A stretch of DNA of 64,000 nucleotides from Actinophytocola sp035995025. GTDB lineage: Bacteria > Actinomycetota > Actinomycetes > Mycobacteriales > Pseudonocardiaceae. Where the stretch lies: assembly GCA_035995025.1 (NCBI GenBank), contig DASYKY010000079.1:62001-126000 (forward strand), given 5' to 3'. A program made the translations under genes and the position numbers. This document shows positions 48,790-57,415 of the stretch, piece by piece. Below the pieces are notes generated by a model, which saw only the letters and a program-made list of their open reading frames with translations, was not told the origin of the DNA and did no database searches. Position 1 is the stretch's first letter. Every line of letters begins with the position of its first letter.

Positions 48790-49640
48790 CCGCGACGATC
48801 CTGGACGGCAGGGCGACCCGCAACGCCATCTTCGACGACCTGAGCAGGCGCGTCGCCGCGCTCGCCGGCAACGGCGTGGTGCCCGGGCTCGGCACGATCC
48901 TCGTCGGCGACGACCCGGGGTCACACTCCTACGTGCGCGGCAAGCACAACGCGTGCGCGAAGGTCGGCATCACCTCGATCCGCCGCGACCTACCCGCGGA
49001 CACCACGCAGGCGCAGCTGCACGAGGTCATCGACGAGCTGAACGCCGACCCTGCCTGCACGGGTTACCTCATCCAGCTGCCCCTGCCCGGCCACCTCGAC
49101 GCGGGCGCCGCGCTCGAGCGGGTCGATCCGGCGAAGGACTCCGACGGCCTGCACCCGATGAACCTCGGCAAGCTGGTCCTCGGCGAGACCGGCCCGCTGC
49201 CGTGCACGCCGCTCGGCATCATCGAGCTGCTCAGGCGCTACGACGTGCCGATCGCCGGGGCCGCCGTCACGGTAGTCGGCCGCGGCGTGACCGTCGGCCG
49301 GCCGCTGGGCCTGCTCCTGACCCGTCGCAGCGAGAACGCCACGGTCACCTTGTGCCACACCGGCACCAAGGACCTCGCCGCCGAGACCCGCCGCGCGGAC
49401 ATCGTCGTCGCGGCCGCCGGCAACCCCGCGCTGATCACGCCCGACATGATCCGGCCGGGCGCCACGGTGCTGGACGTCGGCATCACGCGCACCGACCAGG
49501 GGCTGATCGGCGACGTCCACCCGGACGTGGCCGGGAGGGCCGGCTACCTGGCGCCGATGCCCGGCGGCGTCGGGCCCATGACCGTGGCGATGCTGCTGGC
49601 GAACACGGTGACAGCGGCCGAACGGAGCTTGTCGAAGTGA
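48786..49640 (+). CDS. folD: Methylenetetrahydrofolate dehydrogenase/cyclohydrolase
   Basis: Interconverts 5,10-methylene-THF and 10-formyl-THF, supplying formyl groups to PurN and PurH. 284 residues with SYVRGKHNACAKVGI (catalytic Lys), GYLIQLPLPGHLD, DGLHPMNLGKL and the NADP-binding VVGRGVTVGRPLGLLL. The last seven residues, AERSLSK, are encoded by the first copy of a 22-bp repeat, so the original C-terminus has been replaced or extended by it. GTG overlaps the transporter stop. Confidence 0.95.
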   Translation: MTATILDGRATRNAIFDDLSRRVAALAGNGVVPGLGTILVGDDPGSHSYVRGKHNACAKVGITSIRRDLPADTTQAQLHEVIDELNADPACTGYLIQLPLPGHLDAGAALERVDPAKDSDGLHPMNLGKLVLGETGPLPCTPLGIIELLRRYDVPIAGAAVTVVGRGVTVGRPLGLLLTRRSENATVTLCHTGTKDLAAETRRADIVVAAAGNPALITPDMIRPGATVLDVGITRTDQGLIGDVHPDVAGRAGYLAPMPGGVGPMTVAMLLANTVTAAERSLSK

Positions 49641-49672
49641 GCATCAGCACCGAACGGAGCTTGTCGAAGTGA
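49637..49672 (+). CDS. Intercistronic mini-ORF (ERSLSK type) between folD and the DUF3017 gene
   Basis: An 11-codon frame VSISTERSLSK whose GTG shares GTGA with the folD stop and whose TGA shares GTGA with the next start. It is made by a direct repeat of CGAACGGAGCTTGTCGAAGT plus GA at 49619-49640 and 49651-49672 (period 32). The core GAGCTTGTCGAAG recalls CTTCGACAAGCTC repeats widespread in actinobacterial genomes. It has the same stop/start architecture as the MSELASE elements but a different sequence. Confidence 0.65.
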   Translation: MSISTERSLSK

Positions 49673-49965
49673 CCACGCCGCAGCGCCGCCGCCACCCGGT
49701 CCTCGTTCACCTGCCGTTCGCGCTGGTGCTGGCCGTGGTGTTGCTCGGCCTGCTGCGGATCCTGCTGTACCACTGGCGGCAGGGCACCGTGCTGATCGGC
49801 GCCGCGCTGATCATGGCGGCGGCGCTGCGCGCGCTGCTGCGCGACGAGCAGGCCGGCCTGATCGCGATCCGCGGCCGCGGCGTGGACGTGCTGACCTACG
49901 CGGGCTTCGGCGTCTGCGTGATGGCCGTGGCGCTCACGATCGAGGGCTTCCAGCTGCCGCACTGA
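49669..49965 (+). CDS. DUF3017 small membrane protein
   Basis: 98 residues with three hydrophobic helices (about 13-33, 40-57 and 72-93), the layout of DUF3017 proteins, which follow folD in mycobacteria (Rv3355c) too. Function unknown. GTG 49669 is set by the GTGA overlap with the repeat-derived mini-ORF and by the GGAGCTTG just upstream, so the repeat also supplies the ribosome-binding site. Confidence 0.85.
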   Translation: MTTPQRRRHPVLVHLPFALVLAVVLLGLLRILLYHWRQGTVLIGAALIMAAALRALLRDEQAGLIAIRGRGVDVLTYAGFGVCVMAVALTIEGFQLPH

Positions 49966-50060
49966 CGCGTGTGACGGTGCGCTCCCTGCGGTGCCGCCGG
50001 GTTTGCCGGTTGCTAGCCTCCCACCACCGGATTCGTCATCTCGTCGGGAGGATCTTCCCC

Positions 50061-51044
<984 letters not shown>

Positions 51045-51076
51045 ATCGGCTGGTCGAGCGTTAGCCGTATGTGCCC

Positions 51077-51134
51077 GTTCACACCTTATCGCGTGAACAT
51101 TTCGGCTTCCGCATCATGACCAGCACTTCTGGTC
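51077..51134. promoter_or_regulatory. Two inverted repeats before the SsgA-like gene
   Basis: GTTCAC-N10-GTGAAC (51077-51098) and GACCAG-CACTT-CTGGTC (51118-51134) are perfect arms in the 144-bp gap between mdh and the SsgA-like gene. The first could be an operator, the second a leader hairpin or the end of the mdh transcript. Confidence 0.4.
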
Positions 51135-51188
51135 GATCTCTCCCACGACCGACCCGCGCGCATTGCGGATCGAGGAGGAGGGCCAGAC

Positions 51189-51593
51189 ATGACAACCGAA
51201 GCCATCCACGCCGAGCTCGTGGCGCTGTATGACGGCAGCACGCCGGTTCGATCGCGCTGGTCCTACCGGGCCGACCAGCCGTTCACGGTGACCGCGGCGT
51301 TCCAGACCGAGCGCGACCGCTGGGTCGAATGGGCATTCTCGCGCGACCTGCTCGGGGAGGGGCTGCGCGGGCCGGCCGGCGTCGGCGACGTGCGGCTGCA
51401 CCCGGAGACCGAGACCGGCGACCTCACGATGCTGGTCGTGGAGATCGAGTCCCCGGAGGGCTACGCCGAGCTGGAGCTGGAGCACGAGGGTGTCGCCTCG
51501 TTCCTGGCGGCGACCGAGCGGATCGTGCCGTTCGGCGCCGAGTCCGACCACTTCGACGTCGACGGCCTGATCGACGAGCTCACCCGAGTCTGA
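51189..51593 (+). CDS. SsgA-family sporulation/cell-division regulator
   Basis: 134 residues with the SALP pattern: VRSRWSYRADQPFTVTAAFQ, WVEWAFSRDLLGEGLRGPAGVGDVRLHP, VEIESPEGYAELELEHEGVASFLAATERIVP. In Streptomyces, SsgB recruits FtsZ and other SsgA-like proteins tune septation; the single homologue in this group of non-streptomycetes is usually SsgB-like. GAGGAGGAGGG lies about 6 nt before the ATG. Confidence 0.9.
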   Translation: MTTEAIHAELVALYDGSTPVRSRWSYRADQPFTVTAAFQTERDRWVEWAFSRDLLGEGLRGPAGVGDVRLHPETETGDLTMLVVEIESPEGYAELELEHEGVASFLAATERIVPFGAESDHFDVDGLIDELTRV

Positions 51594-51609
51594 CCGGGCG
51601 CACGGTCGG

Positions 51610-51644
51610 GGCGCCTTCCCGGCACTGGACGCCGGGAAGGCGCC
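51610..51644 (+). terminator. Perfect 14-bp hairpin terminator
   Basis: GGCGCCTTCCCGGC (51610-51623) pairs exactly with GCCGGGAAGGCGCC (51631-51644) around ACTGGAC. It ends the SsgA-like gene transcript. Confidence 0.85.
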
Positions 51645-51676
51645 GCCCGTCGGCGCCGCGGACCTAGGGTGGTCCG

Positions 51677-52339
51677 GTGCGCGAAGAACCCGTGGCCGGT
51701 GCCGTCGTCGACCGGCTCACCGGTGTCTGCGGCGAGCTGGTGCTGCGCCGGGCCGGCGCCGACTTCGAGATCATCGCGAACGGTGTCTTCCTCATGGATA
51801 CCCGCAACGGCGAGTCCGAGCGGCTCATGGTCGCCGCGGTCGCCGACCGCATGCGGGCCGGCGGGTGCCTGCTGGTCGGCGGGCTGGGCGTCGGCTTCTC
51901 GCTGCGCGCGGCCCTGGACCACCCACGGGTCGGCGAGGTCGTCGTCGTGGAACGGGAGCGCGCGGTCATCGACTGGAACCGCGGCCCGCTGCGGGCATGG
52001 CACGGCGACGCACTGGCCGACCCGCGAGCGCGGTGCGTCGAGGCCGACCTGCTCGCCTGGCTGCCCGGCGCCGGGCCGTTCGACGGAATCTGTCTCGATA
52101 TCGACAATGGTCCGGAATGGACCGTCACGGACGGGAACGCGGGGCTGTACGACGACTCCGGTCTCGCGATGGTGGCGGGTGCGCTGACGCCCGGTGGCGT
52201 GCTCGCGGTGTGGAGCGCGGGCGCGAGCGAGGCGTTCGCCGCGCGGCTCGCGGAGATGTTCGCCGACGTGGAGGCCCTCTCCGTTCCGGTGCCGCGCGGC
52301 GAGCCGGATGTGGTCTTCGTCGCAAAAGCGGCTCGGTGA
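51677..52339 (+). CDS. Spermidine synthase-like methyltransferase fold protein
   Basis: 220 residues with a Rossmann SAM-type fold of the SpeE group: CLLVGGLGVGFSLRAAL (glycine loop), VVVVERERAVIDWNRGPL (acidic residue after beta2), DGICLDIDNGPEW and LTPGGVLAVWSAG. It lacks a full polyamine synthase N-terminus, so the substrate is uncertain. TAGGGT (51665-51670) ends 7 nt before the GTG, a leaderless start. Confidence 0.8.
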   Translation: MREEPVAGAVVDRLTGVCGELVLRRAGADFEIIANGVFLMDTRNGESERLMVAAVADRMRAGGCLLVGGLGVGFSLRAALDHPRVGEVVVVERERAVIDWNRGPLRAWHGDALADPRARCVEADLLAWLPGAGPFDGICLDIDNGPEWTVTDGNAGLYDDSGLAMVAGALTPGGVLAVWSAGASEAFAARLAEMFADVEALSVPVPRGEPDVVFVAKAAR

Positions 52340-52419
52340 TCCGATCGAAATCCGGTTTGCGGTAACTCAGTCCCGGAGTGGCGCGATTCCACTGAATATC
52401 AGCTCTGGAGGTGCGGCCG

Positions 52420-52635
52420 ATGCTTCGTCACCGTCCGCACAGTCGGGCACGCAACGTACTGCTGCATCCGGCCCTGGGCTGGTTCGCGCTCGCCGCGCTT
52501 TATCTCGCCGGTTGCGTGCTCAACTTTCTGCTCGCAATAAGCACGTCGCAGATATGGCCGCTCGTGCTGGCCGTGACGCTCGGCGTGGTCGCGGTGCTGA
52601 GCGGGTATGCGGGCACACGCAGCCTTCGCCGCTAG
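52420..52635 (+). CDS. Small membrane protein (71 aa)
   Basis: Two hydrophobic helices (about 14-37 and 42-62) between basic ends (MLRHRPHSRAR, GTRSLRR). ATG has GGAGGTG 6 nt upstream, so translation is likely. No family recognised. It ends tail to tail with the pseudogene on the other strand; the stop codons overlap. Confidence 0.6.
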   Translation: MLRHRPHSRARNVLLHPALGWFALAALYLAGCVLNFLLAISTSQIWPLVLAVTLGVVAVLSGYAGTRSLRR

Positions 52636-53434
52636 TTGTTTCCGGCAAAGCAGAAATGTCCGGCCGTCCTTGCCGACGCGGGCCCGCCCTTGGTGTACAG
52701 GTACTCGATTGTCCACAAGGGATAGCCGGCGGAGATGCCGCTGACGTCCGGGTACAGGCGGCCGAATCGAGGGATCTTGAGCGGCCAGCGCGCGGCCTTG
52801 GCATCGTTGGTTCCAGTCGCGGTAGCGCCCCGGTGTAGATGCCGCGGACCTGGTCGGCGGCAGCTGGTCCAGACCAGCGGACTCGTTGACCACCATGGCG
52901 TAGACGACGACCGCGATCGGCTGCGGGACGAGCTCGGTGGTGGCCTCGTCGGCGAGACCGTGAGCCGACGAGCAGGATGCCGAGGCCGGCGGTGATGAGC
53001 GGCCAGGTCGCGCGGCGCACGGTGCGCTCGTCCTTGAACTTCTCCTTGGCACGCAGGGAAAGCGCGGAGTCCAGGCGGATGCTGGTCGGCGGCGCGGGCT
53101 CGGCGACCGGCTCGGGGCACCGGTTGCTGCCGCGGCTCGGCGTCGGCGCGGATGAACTCGAGGCTGTTGACGAGACCGGCGCGGTGCTCGGGCACGTGGC
53201 GTCGGAGATGCGCGCGTTCCAGATCTCCCGGTCGCCGAAGGTGAGCTCGACGGGGCTGTCGAGGTCGTTCAGCACCACGTCGCCGCCGGTGCTGCGGATG
53301 CGGATGACGACGATCGTGAGCCGGTCGACGACCCGGGCGATGTCGATCAGCTCCGGGTCGGCGTGCCCTTCCGCGTCGCCCGCGTAGCGACACTCAGGAA
53401 TGAGCGTGCCTTCGCCGGAAAGCAGGTGATCCAT
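52632..53434 (-). pseudogene. Frameshifted gene for a membrane-anchored protein
   Basis: Protein-like sequence runs from MDHLLSGEGTLIPECRYAGD to PLWTIEYLYTKGGPAS...FAGNN, but only by changing reading frame several times: a first frame to about IWNARISDATCP, a second with VNSLEFIRADAEP, the first again with RAKEKFKDERTVRRATWPLITAGLGILL, a third with TTELVPQPIAVVVYAMVV, then the second to the end. At least four shifts are needed. The original looks like a cytoplasmic domain plus two membrane helices. Either a decayed gene or a stretch of sequencing errors. Confidence 0.65.
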
Positions 53435-53658
53435 CTGGCGGACCCCGCTGGAAATCCACCACGGGTTCAGCTCCCCGTCGCTGCTAGACCGAATGGGTGA
53501 CTTTCGATGATCCGCATGGCGCTGGCCACGGCCCTTGCTACCTGCGCATGTGCATCTGCACGGGCGTTTCGGTGCTTGCCCACCACGTTTACCGGCCCCC
53601 GGGGCGCCGATACGCTTGTTCGGTCCGCTGCAGCTCGAACCGGTTGTGAGGTTTTGCG

Positions 53659-54516
53659 ATGTCTGGGACCGCGTCCAAGTACGAGGCGCCGAGTTCGGTG
53701 CCCGTCGGGGTCGATCCGACGAGGGCGAGCATCGCCCGGGTGTACGACGCGGCGCTGGGGGGCAAGGACAATTACGAGATCGACCGTGACGTGCTCAAGC
53801 AGGTGGCGCGCGTGGCGCCCGAGGTGAACGATCTCGCGTGGTCGAACCGCAACTTCCTGACCCGCGCGGTGCGTTTCCTGGCCGACCAGGGCGGAATCCG
53901 CCAGTTCCTGGACTGCGGATCCGGACTGCCGACCGCGGAGAACACGCACCAGATCGCCCAGCGCATCGACCCGGATGCCCGGGTCGTGTACGTCGACAAC
54001 GACCCGGTGGTGATCGCGCACGGCCAGGCACTGCTGACGGACAACGACTTCACGCATTTCGTGTCGGCCGACATCTTCCGGCCGGAAGAGGTGCTGAACA
54101 GTGAGATCGTCCAGAAACATCTGGACTTCACCAAGCCGATGGCCCTGCTGCACATCGGCACGCTGCACCACTACACCAAGGACAACGGCGCGGACCTGAT
54201 GAAGGAGTACATCGACGCGCTCCCGTCCGGCAGTTTTGTCGCGATGTCGCATTTCTTCGACCCGGAGACACCGGAGCACTCGGCGCTGGCACGCAAGATG
54301 GAAGAGGTCTTCGTGCACAGCCCGATGGGTTCGGGCAAGTTCCGGACCCGTGAGCAGCTTCTCGCGTTCATGCCGGGGCTGGAGATAATCTCCCCGGGAC
54401 CGGGCAAGCCGGGCGACCTGGAGCTGTCGGACCTGTGGTGGCCGGACGGCCCGAAGCTGCGCCCGCTGAACCAGGTGGAGCAGTGCAGCGCGGCTTTCGT
54501 GGGTCGCAAGCCCTGA
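53659..54516 (+). CDS. SAM-dependent methyltransferase, DUF574/Methyltransf_19
   Basis: 285 residues with the hallmarks of this actinobacterial family: TRASIARVYDAALGGKDNYEIDRDV at the start, FLTRAVRFLADQGGIRQFLDCGSGLPT (SAM loop), ARVVYVDNDPVVIAH, and SHFFDP near the end. Substrate unknown; these genes are many in Streptomyces and relatives. The ATG lacks a clear Shine-Dalgarno sequence. A hairpin follows at 54526. Confidence 0.88.
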   Translation: MSGTASKYEAPSSVPVGVDPTRASIARVYDAALGGKDNYEIDRDVLKQVARVAPEVNDLAWSNRNFLTRAVRFLADQGGIRQFLDCGSGLPTAENTHQIAQRIDPDARVVYVDNDPVVIAHGQALLTDNDFTHFVSADIFRPEEVLNSEIVQKHLDFTKPMALLHIGTLHHYTKDNGADLMKEYIDALPSGSFVAMSHFFDPETPEHSALARKMEEVFVHSPMGSGKFRTREQLLAFMPGLEIISPGPGKPGDLELSDLWWPDGPKLRPLNQVEQCSAAFVGRKP

Positions 54517-54525
54517 TCGGTCCAC

Positions 54526-54556
54526 GGCCCCGGTGTCCTATGTGGATGCCGGGGCC
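54526..54556 (+). terminator. Hairpin after the methyltransferase gene
   Basis: GGCCCCGG (54526-54533) pairs with CCGGGGCC (54549-54556) around a 15-nt loop, 10 bp after the stop codon. Confidence 0.55.
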
Positions 54557-54609
54557 CGGTCGGATCCGCCACTCGCACCGCGGAGTTGTCCACAGGCAAG
54601 CCGCTTCCC

Positions 54610-54713
54610 TTGGCTCCCACCGCCTTCCGGGTACGCTGGGACGTGGGTGGCCCCCCGGAGAGGGTGGGGCTTTCGGTAGGTGAGTTCTGCCCGCGCGCGC
54701 ATGCGCGCGGGTC
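54610..54713 (+). ncRNA. Candidate small RNA between convergent genes
   Basis: TTGGCT (54610-54615), 16 bp and TACGCT (54632-54637) form a good promoter in a gap with no gene on the plus strand. The transcript would start near 54644, hold GGCCCCCCGG (a run of six C) and a GGGTGGGGC segment, and end at the palindrome CCGCGCGC-GCATGCGCGCGG (about 54690-54711). The C-run recalls the actinobacterial 6C RNA, but only one run is present. The palindrome may also terminate the sigma-factor gene from the other side. No coding frame is credible. Confidence 0.35.
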
Positions 54714-54722
54714 GTCCCCGTA

Positions 54723-55937
54723 TCAGCGGGCCAGCTGTGCTGCGCGGTGCATCAGGTAGTGGCGTTCCGGCGTGCTCGTCGTCCTGTTCGCCGCGAGCCG
54801 GTACTCCTCGAGCGCGGCGGCGTCGTTGCCGGACATCTCCAGCAGGTGCGCGCGCACGGCGTGCAGCCGGTGATGCCCGGACAGCTTGTCCACCAACGGT
54901 TCCAGCAACTCCAGCCCTCGCGCGGGCCCGTGCACCATCGCCGCGGCGATCGCGTGGTTCAGCGTCACCATCGGGTTGTCCGACACCCGCTCCAGCACCC
55001 CGTACAGCGCCAGGACCTGCGGCCAGTCCGTGTCCGCCGCGTCGGCCGCCTCGTCGTGCACGGCGTTGATCGCCGCCTGCACCTGGTACGGCCCGGTCGG
55101 TCCCTTCGGCAGCGTCGCGGTGATCAGCGCGATGCCCTCGGCGATCAGGCCGGCGTCCCACCGCGACCGGTCCTGCTCGGTGAGCGGCACGAGCGTCCCG
55201 TCCGCCCGCGTGCGCGCCGGCCGCCGCGCGTCGATCAGCAGCATCAGCGCGAGCAGCCCGGCCACCTCGCTCTCGCCGGGCAGCAGCCGGTGCACGGCCC
55301 GCGCGAGCCGGATCGCCTCCGCGGACAGCTCGACCCGGTGCAGCGCCGGGCCGGCGGTCGCGGTGTAGCCCTCGTTGAAGATCAGGTACAGCACGTGCAG
55401 CACCAGCCGCAGCCGCGCCGGCCGCTCGGCGTCGGTCGGCAGCCGGAACGGCAGGCCCGACGACTTGACCTTCTGCTTCGCCCGGCTGATCCGCTGCGCC
55501 ATCGTCGCCTCGGGGATGAGGAACGCGGACGCGATCTCCGCCGTCGTGAGACCGCCGACCGCCCGTAGCGTCAGCGCGATGGCCGCCGCCGGCTTGAGCG
55601 CCGGGTGGCAGCACATGAACAGCACGACCAGCGTGTCGTCGGTGTCCGGCCCGTCGGTGTCCGGCACCGGCCGCGCGGCGATGACGTCCTCGCGGCGCCG
55701 CCGTGCCTTCTCGTTGCGCAGCTGGTCGGTCATCCGCCGCGACGCGACCTGGATGAGCCAGCCGCGCGGGTAGCCGGGCAGCCCGTCGCGCGGCCACTGC
55801 TCGGCGGCGGCGATCAGCGCCTCCTGCACGGCGTCCTCGGCGGCCGCGAAGTCGTCGTAGCGGCGCATGAGCGCGCCGAGGACCTGCGGCGCGAGCTCAC
55901 GCAGCAGGTCCTCGACGCGGGTGCCGGATGCGGTCAC
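54723..55937 (-). CDS. ECF42-type RNA polymerase sigma factor
   Basis: 404 residues: sigma region 2 (LLRELAPQVLGALMRRYDDFAAAEDAVQEALIAAAEQWP, YPRGWLIQVASRRMTDQLR), region 4 (LRAVGGLTTAEIASAFLIPEATMAQRISRAK) and a long C-terminal TPR-like extension (FNEGYTAT, ARPARTRADG, SRWDAGLIAEG, HYLMHRAAQLAR). This extension and the partner YCII/DGPF gene define group ECF42, which has no anti-sigma factor; the extension controls activity. GTG 55937 overlaps the stop of the YCII gene (GTGA). Confidence 0.93.
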   Translation of the reverse strand: MTASGTRVEDLLRELAPQVLGALMRRYDDFAAAEDAVQEALIAAAEQWPRDGLPGYPRGWLIQVASRRMTDQLRNEKARRRREDVIAARPVPDTDGPDTDDTLVVLFMCCHPALKPAAAIALTLRAVGGLTTAEIASAFLIPEATMAQRISRAKQKVKSSGLPFRLPTDAERPARLRLVLHVLYLIFNEGYTATAGPALHRVELSAEAIRLARAVHRLLPGESEVAGLLALMLLIDARRPARTRADGTLVPLTEQDRSRWDAGLIAEGIALITATLPKGPTGPYQVQAAINAVHDEAADAADTDWPQVLALYGVLERVSDNPMVTLNHAIAAAMVHGPARGLELLEPLVDKLSGHHRLHAVRAHLLEMSGNDAAALEEYRLAANRTTSTPERHYLMHRAAQLAR

Positions 55938-56329
55938 AGCTCGACGTCGGGCGCGCCCATCACCTGGCGGACCTCGATCGGCTGGTTCAGCTTGACGCCG
56001 CCGGGCCCGGGCGACGCGGACGCCGCCGCGGCGATCGCGACCGCGCGGTCGCCGCTGTCGACGTCGACGATCCAGTAGCCGGCGAGGAACTCCTTGGACT
56101 CGGGAAACGGCCCGTCGGTGATCGCGGGCGCGGCCCCGTCCCGCGCGGAGACGATCTTCGCGTCGTCCGGCACGGCCAGCCCCTCGCCGGAGACGAGCTC
56201 GCCGGAGTCGACGAGGCGCTGCCCGAAGTCCTGCATGAACTCGATGTGCGCCTTGACGTCGACGGGGTCCCACTCGGTGATGGGCGGGTGGCCGGTGGGG
56301 GCGGTGGTCATCAGCAGCATGTACTTCAC
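55934..56329 (-). CDS. YCII-related (DGPF) protein, partner of ECF42 sigma
   Basis: 131 residues: VKYMLLMTTAPTGHPP at the start, and the DGPF hallmark TDGPFPESKEFLAGYWIVDVDSGDRAVAIAAA. The family has a ferredoxin-like fold and is almost always next to ECF42 sigma genes; its biochemical role is unclear. GTG 56329 has GGAG 7 nt upstream. It is the first gene of the pair and is translationally coupled to the sigma gene. Confidence 0.9.
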   Translation of the reverse strand: MKYMLLMTTAPTGHPPITEWDPVDVKAHIEFMQDFGQRLVDSGELVSGEGLAVPDDAKIVSARDGAAPAITDGPFPESKEFLAGYWIVDVDSGDRAVAIAAAASASPGPGGVKLNQPIEVRQVMGAPDVEL

Positions 56330-56453
56330 GGTGTTACTCCTCACTGGCGGCGGCCGCGATCGGGCGCCATCGTGGGAACGTCGAAGCACGCTACGCGCCC
56401 TCTACAGTTTCCCCCAAGACTTCCGCGCGACCGATTCCCGCAGGTCAACACCC

Positions 56454-56690
56454 CAAGCCGCGCACGGCATCGTCCGCCGCGCGAGCTCCGAACCCGGGCC
56501 GGTGATCGTCGCCGAGCCCGCCGAGCGGGAGCTCGCCCTCGCGCTGCTCGGCCTGCCGACGGTCGTCGCCGACGTGGTGGAGACGCTCGAACCGCACCGG
56601 CTGTGCGCGTACCTCCACGGGCTGGCCGGTGCGTTCACCACGTTCTACGAGCGCTGCCCGGTGCTGGGCCGGGCCCGAGGATGTGATGTC
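56454..56690 (+). pseudogene. Remnant of arginyl-tRNA synthetase (C-terminal part)
   Basis: The plus strand encodes QAAHGIVRR followed by ERELALALLGLPTVVADVVE and TLEPHRLCAYLHGLAGAFTTFYERCPVLGR, a clear match to the anticodon-binding domain of ArgRS. The roughly 450-500 N-terminal residues (HIGH and KMSKS parts) are missing upstream, and after VLGR the frame runs into unrelated sequence where the VOC gene ends on the other strand. So about 75 residues of a duplicate or old argS copy remain. Confidence 0.75.
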
Positions 56691-57054
56691 AGGCTTCCTG
56701 TAGCACCGAGATGATGTTGCCGGCCGGGTCGCGGAACCATGCGATCAGCGGGCCGATCCCGCGGTAGACGCCTCGCTCGTCGAGGCCGTCGTACTTCTCG
56801 AACACGACGCCGCGGGCGGTCAGCTTGTCCACCGCGGCCTCGATGTCGGCGACGGGGAAGTTCAGCATCGTGTACGCGGCCGGCGTGTGGTCGGGCTTCG
56901 GGTAGACCAGGGTGTCCCGGTCTCCCTCGATGTGCAGCGTCAGCATGCCGTTCGCCTCCGACACGCGCAGGCCGAGCGTCTCGGCGTAGAAGCGCCTGGC
57001 CGTCGCGATGTCGTCCACGGAGAAGCCGCTGAACGCCTTCGTGTGCTCGAACAT
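56689..57054 (-). CDS. VOC/glyoxalase-family protein
   Basis: 121 residues: FEHTKAFSGFSVDDIATARRFYAETLGLRV, a typical VOC beta-alpha-beta-beta-beta start, and the second half FPVADIEAAVDKLTARGVVFEKYDG...GPLIAWFRDPAGNIISVLQ. This is a small single-domain metal-dependent enzyme or binding protein of unknown substrate; relatives include bleomycin-resistance and extradiol types. ATG 57054 has AAGGAG 7 nt upstream. Confidence 0.88.
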   Translation of the reverse strand: MFEHTKAFSGFSVDDIATARRFYAETLGLRVSEANGMLTLHIEGDRDTLVYPKPDHTPAAYTMLNFPVADIEAAVDKLTARGVVFEKYDGLDERGVYRGIGPLIAWFRDPAGNIISVLQEA

Positions 57055-57137
57055 GGTGGATCTCCTTTTCTCGGTCCCTCGCCATGGACGTAGTTGCGGA
57101 GCCGCCCAATTCGACATCACGGTGACAGGATCGGCCA

Positions 57138-57415
57138 GTGAAGAACCTGATCCTGATCTACCGCAACCCGTAGTCGCGCGCGCTCTGGGACACGTTCTCA
57201 GCCGAGCAGCGCGCCCAGGGGCTCGGCGCGTACGAGGCGCTGGACAAGGAGCTGGCCTCTTCGGCGAGATGATCGCGTCCGAGCCGCTCTACCTGGTCGA
57301 GTGCGCGAGCATGGACCGCGCCGTGGAGATCGCGGCGAAGGTGCCGGAGGCGTTCCTGGGGCTGGTCGAGGTCCGGCCGGTCACGAACCTCGCGGGACTG
57401 GCATCGCGGCGTGGA
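57138..57415 (+). pseudogene. Decayed YCII/DGPF gene
   Basis: GTG 57138 begins VKNLILIYRNP, then an in-frame TAG (57171), then SRALWDTFSAEQRAQGLGAYEALDKELAS, a frameshift near 57260, FGEMIASEPL, a deletion that removed the DGPF core, and YLVECASMDRAVEIAAKVPEAFLGLVEVRPV. The order and wording follow a normal YCII protein, so this is a disrupted second copy of the kind at 55934-56329. Confidence 0.85.

Noticed and set aside
54586..54594. Isolated TTGTCCACA at 54.6 kb as a replication element
   Set aside because: A single 9-mer can occur by chance and has no neighbouring boxes.
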